From: Nitrosomonas sp.
GTDB taxonomy: Bacteria; Pseudomonadota; Gammaproteobacteria; Burkholderiales; Nitrosomonadaceae
NCBI GenBank assembly: GCA_029881855.1
Contig: JAOULU010000014.1
Location: 1-12,675, forward strand
Reading direction: 5' to 3'
DNA length: 12,675 nucleotides
In this document: positions 6,737-12,675 of the stretch, piece by piece
Layout of the letters: the number at the start of each line of letters is the position of its first letter
How positions within the stretch are numbered: position 1 is the stretch's first letter
Notes under the pieces: generated by a model
Told to the model about the DNA's origin: nothing
Databases searched by the model: none
The model's input: only the letters and a program-made list of their open reading frames with translations
Made by a program: the position numbers and the translations under genes

Positions 6737-9700
6737 ATGATAACTTCACTGAGAAAATTTTTATGGACATTAATTCTACTTGGATATACCTCCATATCAT
6801 TATCTGATGATATCGATATGTTTGCAGGTGTCGCGCCACCAAGCACTGCTGATGTGCCTAATGTTTTGTTTGTTATTGATAACACAGCTAACTGGAGCAG
6901 TGCTTTTATTAATGAGATGGCCGCCTTAAGAACCGTATTGACTGATATTGAGGTTGATAAATTTAAGTTTGGTTTCATGATGTTCTCTGAGTCAGGGGGT
7001 GCTAATGGAAACCCCGGCGGTGCCTATGTGCGTGCTGGATTAAGATTGATGGATGCTACAAACAAACAACTGTATCTGGACCTGGTTAACAGCTTTGATA
7101 CGAATGCAGATAAAGCAAGCGGTGGTAAGTTAGGTGTGTCGATGGCTGAAGCTTATTATTATTTCTCAGCTAGTGAGGCCTTTGCTGGTCATAATAAAGA
7201 GAAGCGAGATCATGTTGGAAATGTTTCAGGTACGGCTGCATCCAATGCCGTTTATGCGCTGCCCGGTAATGCTTTTGTTTCTGATGCAGCAACGCAATAT
7301 GAAAACCCGATTGATTCCCCATGTCAAAAGAACTTTATTATTTATATTAGTAACGGTGCGGTGCAAGATAATACATCTGATATAGCGACCGCTAACGATC
7401 TATTAACTGCCTTGGGTGGGGATACTTCTGAGATCAGTGTTTCTCCCAATGGGTCGCAATCAATTCCGAGTGATGAATGGGCGCGTTACATGGCTACTGT
7501 GTCACCACATACTATCAAAACCTATACCATTGATGTGGATCCTGTAACAACGGGTCAAGGCCCTGGGTTTACAGCATTGCTAAAAAGTATGGCAGCCTAT
7601 GGTAAAGGTAAATATTTTTCTGTCGATTCTACCGTTAGTAGCGGTACCGAGATATCAGTAGCAATCAAAAAAATTCTTTCAGAGATTAATTCTGTCAACA
7701 GTGTTTTTGCTTCAGCAAGTTTGCCAGTTAGTGTGAATACACAAGGTACTTTCTTGAATCAAATTTTTATTGGAATGTTTAGGCCTGATATCAGTGCAGA
7801 TCCACGATGGAACGGTAATTTGAAACAATATAAATTTAAAGCCAGTTTATCGGGCGATGGGTTTGTGCTCAATCTGGTGGATGCAGATGAACAACTGGCA
7901 ATTAATCGAGATACAGGGTTTGTGACGCAGTGTGCTCGCAGTTTCTGGACGCCAGCTATTATTGATACTTATTGGTCTTTCCAACCAGAAGGTTCTTGTC
8001 TTGCAGTCACAAACTCAGATATATCCAATTCGCCAGATGGGGATATTGTTGAAAAAGGGGCAGCTGGTTATGTATTACGTCAAATTGACCCACTTAGTCG
8101 TGTTGTTAAGACATGTGATCCTGGGGTTTGTTTTGGGTTAACAGACTTTAATGATGCAAATATTGCCATTACAAGAACAGATTTGAATGTGGTGAATGCT
8201 GTCAAACGTACCGAAATAATCAATTGGGCGAGAGGTATGGATGTTAAGGATGAAAATAGTAACTCAATTTTTACTGATATGAGACCCTCTGCTCATGGAG
8301 ATGTAGTGCATTCACGGCCTGTTGCGATTGATTATGGGGTCGGTACAGGCGTTGTGGTGTTTTATGGTGCTGGTGATGGGTTTTTACATGCCATCAATGG
8401 TAATCAAGCTGATAGTATCGGCGCTATTCCGCCGGGTGGTGAATTATGGTCATTCATTGCACCAGAGCATTACGGTAAATTAAAACGTATCTTTGACAAT
8501 ACTCCCGCAATTACTTTCCCGATAACGAATGATGGCACTGCTAAGCCATACTTTTTTGATGGGCCTATTACTGCACATAAAGATGCTAGTTCTAGTGCAA
8601 CTTGGCTTTATGCTTCCCAGCGCCGTGGCGGACGCATGATCTATGCGTTTGATGTCAGTGTGCCAACAAATCCAATACTCAAATGGCGCCATGGCTGTCC
8701 CAATTTAACGGACGATATTGGATGTACGGGCCCCCAATTTATTGATATGGGGCAAACTTGGTCAGCCACAAAAATCGTTAAAACTTCTGGTTATGGGAGT
8801 ACAAAACCCTTATTGCTGTTTGGTGGTGGCTATGACACTTGTGAAGATGGTGACGTGAATACCTGTACGGTAACACCAAAAGGTAACAAAGTATTTGTTA
8901 TGGATGCTGACACGGGTGCCGTTTTAAACAGATTCACGACAGATCGTAGTGTTGTTGGCGATATTACAGTGGTACCGAATAAAGTTACAGGTTTGGCAGA
9001 TTATGCTTATGCTGTGGATACGGGGGGAAATATTTACCGAATCACGATTGGTTCGTCCCATCCGTCAAGTTGGGCATTTTTAAAGATTGCTTCATTGGGT
9101 TGCGATACAGTCAGTTGTCCGCCAGGTATTCCTAATCGCAAATTTTTGTTTGCACCAGAGGTCGTTGTGACACCTGACTTTAATGTGATTTTGGTGGGCT
9201 CAGGTGATCGTGAACACCCTTTATTGGCGCATGGATCAACCGCTAATGTGGATAATGCGTTTTTTATGGTTAAAGATAATCCCGTAGATTCAGCTTGGTG
9301 GTCATTAGAAGCTGCAAACTGTTCGGGTGCGACATTAGCTTGTATGAATTCATTACTAAGTATTGACCCAGACAGTACAGTGGTGCCTACTGAGGCTCAG
9401 TTGGCAGCAAAGAAAGGCTGGTATCTTGCCTTTGGATCAGGTGGTCATGACAAAGAACAAGTGGTGACTTCAGCAGTAGCCGTGTTGGGAACCGTGACGT
9501 TTAGTACCCATACGCCTATGCCAGATGACCCAAGCGCCTGTGGATCTAATCTCGGATTGGCGCGCGTTTACAATCTAGGCTTTTTGGATTCTAGGCCTAT
9601 TGGTGGCTCAAGATTTGCCGTGATTACAGGTGGTGGTTTACCGCCGTCACCTGTGGCCGGTATGGTTACGGTTCTTAACCCTAAAACAGGTCAGAATATT

Positions 9701-9817
9701 ACCGTTCCTTTTGTTATTGGAGCGAACCCAGATTCTCCTCTTGAGGGTAGATCGCCAAGGCCAGCGGCTACTTCTGCTAACTTCAAGACCCGTGCCTATT
9801 GGTACCTACAGCAATGA
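6737..9817 (+). CDS. pilY1: PilY1/PilC-family type IV pilus tip adhesin
   Basis: A 1026-aa exported protein. The N-terminus (residues 1-23) is a signal peptide with a hydrophobic core and probable cleavage near SLS/DD. A von Willebrand A-like domain spans about 40-320, beginning NVLFVIDNTANWSS. D48 is kept but the MIDAS pattern DxSxS reads DNTAN, and a second strand reads FIIYISNG. From about residue 515 the conserved PilC/PilY1 beta-propeller domain follows (HGDVVHSRP, GAGDGFLHAINGN, LYASQRRGGRMIYAFDV, LLLFGGGYD, VFVMDADTGAVL). An Asp-rich loop at 700-708 may bind calcium, as a propeller loop does in Pseudomonas PilY1. The C-terminus ends in AYWYLQQ. In characterised systems the protein sits at the pilus tip on the minor pilins, promotes assembly and mediates adhesion or surface sensing. 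Substrate or receptor is unknown here. Confidence 0.93.
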   Translation: MITSLRKFLWTLILLGYTSISLSDDIDMFAGVAPPSTADVPNVLFVIDNTANWSSAFINEMAALRTVLTDIEVDKFKFGFMMFSESGGANGNPGGAYVRAGLRLMDATNKQLYLDLVNSFDTNADKASGGKLGVSMAEAYYYFSASEAFAGHNKEKRDHVGNVSGTAASNAVYALPGNAFVSDAATQYENPIDSPCQKNFIIYISNGAVQDNTSDIATANDLLTALGGDTSEISVSPNGSQSIPSDEWARYMATVSPHTIKTYTIDVDPVTTGQGPGFTALLKSMAAYGKGKYFSVDSTVSSGTEISVAIKKILSEINSVNSVFASASLPVSVNTQGTFLNQIFIGMFRPDISADPRWNGNLKQYKFKASLSGDGFVLNLVDADEQLAINRDTGFVTQCARSFWTPAIIDTYWSFQPEGSCLAVTNSDISNSPDGDIVEKGAAGYVLRQIDPLSRVVKTCDPGVCFGLTDFNDANIAITRTDLNVVNAVKRTEIINWARGMDVKDENSNSIFTDMRPSAHGDVVHSRPVAIDYGVGTGVVVFYGAGDGFLHAINGNQADSIGAIPPGGELWSFIAPEHYGKLKRIFDNTPAITFPITNDGTAKPYFFDGPITAHKDASSSATWLYASQRRGGRMIYAFDVSVPTNPILKWRHGCPNLTDDIGCTGPQFIDMGQTWSATKIVKTSGYGSTKPLLLFGGGYDTCEDGDVNTCTVTPKGNKVFVMDADTGAVLNRFTTDRSVVGDITVVPNKVTGLADYAYAVDTGGNIYRITIGSSHPSSWAFLKIASLGCDTVSCPPGIPNRKFLFAPEVVVTPDFNVILVGSGDREHPLLAHGSTANVDNAFFMVKDNPVDSAWWSLEAANCSGATLACMNSLLSIDPDSTVVPTEAQLAAKKGWYLAFGSGGHDKEQVVTSAVAVLGTVTFSTHTPMPDDPSACGSNLGLARVYNLGFLDSRPIGGSRFAVITGGGLPPSPVAGMVTVLNPKTGQNITVPFVIGANPDSPLEGRSPRPAATSANFKTRAYWYLQQ

Positions 9818-10368
9818 TTTTAACTGTTAATAAAAGAAATCAAGGCGTAACACTGGTTGAATTAATGGTGGCTATGGCTGTTCTTGGGATTCTATTGGCA
9901 ATTGGCGTGCCATCATTTAACCAGTTTACGGTTAATAGCCGGTTAACGAGTTATGCCAATTCGATGCTCTCTAATATGTCGCAAGCAAGATCAGAGGCTA
10001 TTAAACGTAATAACCGAGTTGCTCTGTGTAAAAGTGCAGATGGGTTGGTTTGTAACAATGGCGGTGACTGGGATCAGGGTTGGATTGCTTTTTCTGATTT
10101 TGATAATAATGCAACATTGGGTGGGGGAGATTTGCTCTTGTTTACAATGCCTGTATTAGCTAATGGGTATACATTTTCAGGGAATGCAAATGTAGCCAAT
10201 TATGTTTCTTTTGACACGCAGGGTATGGCAAGGCTTACCACTGGTGGTGCTCAAGCAGGCACTTTTACAATCTGTCCACCAGCGCCTGCAGTGGGTGGTA
10301 ATGGTCGTCAGATTGTATTAAATTTCAGTGGTAGGGCACGTATCGCTACTATTACTACCTGCCCTTGA
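9814..10368 (+). CDS. fimT: FimT/FimU (GspH-type) minor pseudopilin
   Basis: A 184-aa prepilin with leader MILTVNKRNQG, cleavage site G/VTLVEL (Glu5 present) and helix MVAMAVLGILLAIG. A GspH/FimT domain follows: SNMSQARSEAIKRN, then RVALCKSADG, GGDWDQGWIAFSD and a C-terminal TICPP - SGRARI - TCP. This pattern defines FimT/FimU proteins. ATG 9814 is chosen because it overlaps the pilY1 stop as ATGA, the same coupling used elsewhere in the cluster. A TTG 15 nt upstream would add five residues but has no support. FimU in Pseudomonas belongs to the tip complex and links minor pilins to the shaft. FimT proteins of some naturally competent bacteria bind DNA. Which role applies cannot be told from this sequence alone. 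Confidence 0.9.
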   Translation: MILTVNKRNQGVTLVELMVAMAVLGILLAIGVPSFNQFTVNSRLTSYANSMLSNMSQARSEAIKRNNRVALCKSADGLVCNNGGDWDQGWIAFSDFDNNATLGGGDLLLFTMPVLANGYTFSGNANVANYVSFDTQGMARLTTGGAQAGTFTICPPAPAVGGNGRQIVLNFSGRARIATITTCP

Positions 10369-10415
10369 GGTTTCAGGTAAAGCAATGCCGCGTTTTTTGT
10401 GTGGCAATCTGTCCT

Positions 10416-11123
10416 TTATCCTCTTATTTCCCGCTCAATCTCATCAGCAGTGACGTGACGTACATCTTTGCCTTTAACCATGTAGACTACATATTCAGAC
10501 ATGTTTTTAGCATGATCACCAATGCGTTCAATCGCCTTAGCAATAAATAGTATTTCTAACGAGTTGGAAATCTTGCGTGGATCTTCCATCATAAACGTGA
10601 TCAGATGGCGCATAATCGAACGAAACTCCGCATCGACTAATTCATCTTGCCGTACAATTTGCGCTGCTGTATTTAAATCCAAGCGGGCAAAAGAATCTAG
10701 TGCTTTGTGTAGCATATCCATAGCAATACTTGCCATATGCTTGATCTCAACAAAGCGTGGCATGTGCATACGATCATTTGAGTAGAGTAATCTAGCCATA
10801 CGCGCTATTTTCTCGGCTTCATCACCTATACGTTCAAGATCTGTGATGGTTTTTATGACCATCATTATCATACGTAAATCAATTGCAGTAGGTTGTCTAC
10901 GTGCAATAATTTGATTACAGATTTCATCTATGGAGACTTCCATCGCATTAACACGATGGTCACGACTAATAACTTGCTCAATAAGCTCTTCATTACCGAC
11001 TGTTAGTGCCTCTATGGCGTCCTCAATTTGCTCTTCGACAAAGCCGCCCATTTGTAATACACGTGTACGCACTTCTTCAAGATCAGCATCAAATTGCTTG
11101 GAAATATGTTCTTTGTTTACCAT
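10416..11123 (-). CDS. phoU: Phosphate signalling protein PhoU
   Basis: A 235-aa all-helical protein with the two PhoU repeats and their metal-binding E/DxxxD-type motifs: TDLERIGDEAEKIA (94-107) and AIERIGDHAKNMSEYV (197-212). The length and the N-terminus (HISKQFDADLEEVRTRVLQMGG) are standard. PhoU restrains the PhoR/PhoB phosphate-starvation response together with the PstSCAB transporter. None of pst, phoB or phoR is in this window; downstream is the convergent pilus cluster. The ATG (complement of 11121-11123) has AAGG at good distance. A promoter candidate lies just upstream, so the gene may be transcribed apart from rpiA, whose stop is 73 nt upstream on the same strand. Confidence 0.96.
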   Translation of the reverse strand: MVNKEHISKQFDADLEEVRTRVLQMGGFVEEQIEDAIEALTVGNEELIEQVISRDHRVNAMEVSIDEICNQIIARRQPTAIDLRMIMMVIKTITDLERIGDEAEKIARMARLLYSNDRMHMPRFVEIKHMASIAMDMLHKALDSFARLDLNTAAQIVRQDELVDAEFRSIMRHLITFMMEDPRKISNSLEILFIAKAIERIGDHAKNMSEYVVYMVKGKDVRHVTADEIEREIRG

Positions 11124-11137
11124 AACATGCCTTTTTA

Positions 11138-11165
11138 ATTATAGAAGTGTGAATGTTTTTGTCTG
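11138..11165 (-). promoter_or_regulatory. Candidate sigma-70 promoter of phoU
   Basis: On the minus strand CAGACA (11165-11160, four of six consensus bases) is followed after 16 bp by a perfect TATAAT (11143-11138). Transcription would start near 11131, a few bases before the ribosome site. I found no convincing PhoB box next to it by eye. Confidence 0.45.
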
Positions 11166-11196
11166 AAGACTGTAATTTTCTAAGGTCAATTATAAA

Positions 11197-11856
11197 TCAG
11201 AGTGTGATTTCTCGGACGCCATCATCGGTGCCAAGTAATAATGTATTGGCAGCACGTCGAGCGAAAAGTCCGTTTGTCACAACACCTGTCATTTGATTAA
11301 GTGTGGTTTCCAGTTCCACGGGGTTCATGATTTGTAGGCCATGTACATCCAGAATCACATTGCCATTATCAGTGGTGAATCCCTGCCGTAGAGCAGGTTG
11401 TCCACCTAATAGTACAATTTCACGCGCAATATAACTGCGAGCCATCGGTATGACCTCCACAGGCAATGGAAAGTTGCCAAGTATGCTGACCAATTTACTT
11501 TGATCTGTAATGCAGATGAATTTTCTAGCCACTGCAGCAACAATTTTTTCGCGAGTTAATGCACCACCACCGCCTTTAGTCATATGCAAATTTTCAGTAA
11601 TTTCATCTGCTCCATCGATATAAACTGGAATATCGCTAATATTGTTAAGGTCGTGTACTTCAATATTGTGACTTTTAAGGCGTTGAGCCGATGCTTCTGA
11701 ACTGGCTACAGCACCTTCAATTTTGTGCTTAATTTTGGCTAGCTCATCAATGAAATAATTAGCTGTGGATCCAGTTCCCACACCGACAATACAGCCGATG
11801 GGAATATGTTGAATTGCAGCAGCCGCAACGGCGCGTTTTTGTTCGTCTTGTGTCAT
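11197..11856 (-). CDS. rpiA: Ribose-5-phosphate isomerase A
   Basis: A 219-aa enzyme, the same length as E. coli RpiA. It interconverts ribose-5-phosphate and ribulose-5-phosphate in the non-oxidative pentose phosphate pathway. The phosphate-binding GVGTGST loop is at 25-31 and the substrate loop YIDGADEI at 79-86. The catalytic block [11 protein letters not shown] is at 94-104, with Lys94 and Glu103 at the positions of the known active-site residues. The C-terminus ([21 protein letters not shown]) is complete. The ATG (complement of 11854-11856) has an AGGGA ribosome site upstream on the minus strand. It is divergent from mutL, with 133 bp between the two starts. Confidence 0.97.
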   Translation of the reverse strand: MTQDEQKRAVAAAAIQHIPIGCIVGVGTGSTANYFIDELAKIKHKIEGAVASSEASAQRLKSHNIEVHDLNNISDIPVYIDGADEITENLHMTKGGGGALTREKIVAAVARKFICITDQSKLVSILGNFPLPVEVIPMARSYIAREIVLLGGQPALRQGFTTDNGNVILDVHGLQIMNPVELETTLNQMTGVVTNGLFARRAANTLLLGTDDGVREITL

Positions 11857-11892
11857 TGTGTCCCTATATGGATAAAATTGAAATTGCCCATC

Positions 11893-11921
11893 AGGATAGC
11901 GTTATCTAACAATTTAGACAA
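11893..11921 (-). promoter_or_regulatory. Weak candidate promoter of rpiA
   Basis: On the minus strand TTGTCT (11921-11916) and TATCCT (11898-11893) are separated by 17 bp. Each matches four of six sigma-70 consensus bases. The position fits a leader of about 30 nt before the rpiA start. Confidence 0.3.
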
Positions 11922-11950
11922 TGTTATCATCAATATTTAGTAGGTGAGCT

Positions 11951-11956
11951 TATAAT
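11951..11956 (+). promoter_or_regulatory. Candidate -10 element of mutL
   Basis: A perfect TATAAT lies 33 bp before the mutL ATG, with no good -35 at 16-18 bp upstream. It competes with another reading of the same stretch: spacer between an AGGTGA ribosome site (11942-11947) and a short leader ORF starting at 11958. Both cannot operate on the same transcript. Confidence 0.3.
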
Positions 11957-11957
11957 A

Positions 11958-11990
11958 ATGATGCAAATAATTTCAACTCTTGACTTCTAA
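11958..11990 (+). CDS. Possible 10-codon leader ORF before mutL
   Basis: ATG ATG CAA and seven more sense codons encode MMQIISTLDF and end in TAA (11988-11990). The last A of this stop is the first base of the mutL ATG (TAATG). AGGTGA (11942-11947), a match to the anti-Shine-Dalgarno complement, precedes it at a rather long distance, while mutL itself has no ribosome site. This could be a coupling leader peptide. It could equally be chance; nothing about the peptide is recognisable. Confidence 0.25.
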   Translation: MMQIISTLDF

Positions 11991-12675
11991 TGACCAGTAT
12001 AAAAATTCTTCCCGAATTACTAATTAACCAGATTGCGGCAGGTGAAGTGGTTGACCGGCCGGCATCAGCACTTAAAGAGTTACTGGAAAATAGTGTAGAT
12101 GCAGGCGCGAATAAAATTTTAGTCCAGTTACACCAAGGTGGTGTCAAACAAATTCGGATTACAGATAATGGTGAAGGTATTGCCAAGGATGAATTGATGT
12201 TGGCATTAACCCGCCATAGCACTAGTAAAATAAATAACTTAGATGATCTACATAATATTACAAGTTTAGGGTTTCGTGGCGAGGCATTGGCGAGTTTAGC
12301 CGCTGTTTCACGTTTGGTATTAGCAAGCCGAAAGATTGATCAAGATCATGCTTGGCAAATACAGGTTGAAGGCAAGGTTATTTCACAACCTGAGCCCGCA
12401 TCACTTACTATGGGTACAACAGTGGAAGTGAGTGACTTATATTTTAATATCCCAGCCAGACGTAAATTCTTAAAGACACAAGCAACTGAGTTTATGCATT
12501 GTGACGAAGTATTTAAGCGTTTGGCGCTTTCTCATCCAGATATTGAATTTACATTACAGCATAACGGTAAAACACGTCACCAATTTCGTTGTGCAACATT
12601 ATCACAGCGGATATTGGCGGTGTTAGGTGATAATTTCAATCAAACTTCAGTGACTGTTGATGAGCAGTCGGCGGG
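11990..12675 (+). CDS. mutL: DNA mismatch repair protein MutL (N-terminal part, cut by the window end)
   Basis: The frame is open from ATG 11990 to the end of the window, about 228 codons, covering the GHKL ATPase domain. All its motifs are visible: motif I LKELLENSVDAG with the catalytic Glu, motif II ITDNGEGI, RHSTSKI, motif III GFRGEALASLAAVS, and FNIPARRKFLK in the transducer region. The opening (ILPELLINQIAAGEVVDRP) is the standard MutL N-terminus, which supports this start; an in-frame stop lies 9 nt upstream. MutL couples MutS mismatch recognition to strand incision and helicase loading. The C-terminal dimerisation domain lies beyond the window, so presence of an endonuclease motif cannot be judged. 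No ribosome site directly precedes it. Confidence 0.95.
   Translation, partial: MTSIKILPELLINQIAAGEVVDRPASALKELLENSVDAGANKILVQLHQGGVKQIRITDNGEGIAKDELMLALTRHSTSKINNLDDLHNITSLGFRGEALASLAAVSRLVLASRKIDQDHAWQIQVEGKVISQPEPASLTMGTTVEVSDLYFNIPARRKFLKTQATEFMHCDEVFKRLALSHPDIEFTLQHNGKTRHQFRCATLSQRILAVLGDNFNQTSVTVDEQSA

Noticed and set aside
9799..9813. Upstream TTG start for the FimT gene
   Set aside because: ATG 9814 forms the same ATGA overlap used at the other junctions, and gives a typical 11-residue prepilin leader.
10386..10406. Hairpin TGCCGCG/TGTGGCA as a terminator after the pilus cluster
   Set aside because: Seven pairs including two G-U wobbles and no T-run after it; the T-run is in the loop. 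Too weak to call.
1..12675. A hidden novel system, mobile element, CRISPR array or defence island
   Set aside because: Nearly all of the window is accounted for by recognisable core genes and a standard pilus cluster; no long repeats, integrase, transposase or tRNA-linked boundary is visible.

Overview
The window looks like an ordinary chromosomal segment of a betaproteobacterium. The perM-type gene - hda - HAD phosphatase order, with an Hda carrying an N-terminal QLVLD clamp-binding motif, is typical of that class. The sequence is moderately AT-rich by eye, especially between genes, and a Nitrosomonadales-type host is my guess (low confidence). I see no tRNA, rRNA, CRISPR array, insertion sequence, integrase or phage gene.

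Layout. Positions 1-2264 (+) hold the 3' part of an AI-2E/PerM-family membrane protein, then hda (regulatory inactivation of DnaA) and a SerB-like HAD-IB phosphatase that overlaps hda by ATGA. lysS (class II lysyl-tRNA synthetase) runs convergently on the minus strand (2286-3794). A 368-bp AT-rich divergent region (3795-4162) contains short repeats and candidate promoter elements. From it starts a six-gene plus-strand type IV pilus minor-pilin cluster, 4163-10368: pilE - pilV - pilW - pilX - pilY1 - fimT/fimU. phoU (10416-11123) and rpiA (11197-11856) follow on the minus strand. mutL begins divergently from rpiA at 11990 and runs off the window end.

How the genes work together. The six pilus genes encode a complete set of minor pilins plus the PilY1 tip adhesin. 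In well-studied systems these form a priming and tip complex for the type IV pilus. Junctions are tight: 4-nt ATGA overlaps at pilV/pilW, pilW/pilX and pilY1/fimT, about 8 nt or a 7-nt overlap at pilE/pilV, and 15 nt at pilX/pilY1. This implies one transcript. The pilus motor and assembly genes (pilB, pilC, pilD, pilM-Q) are not in the window. The flanking genes are unrelated housekeeping genes.

No undescribed system is evident. The observations most worth a second look are small: a 12-bp imperfect inverted repeat over the likely lysS promoter, a spaced AATGTATT repeat family upstream of pilE, a possible 10-codon leader ORF whose UAA overlaps the mutL AUG, a cysteine-free PilE, and a PilY1 with a degenerate VWA metal site. 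All promoter calls are by eye and low to moderate in confidence.
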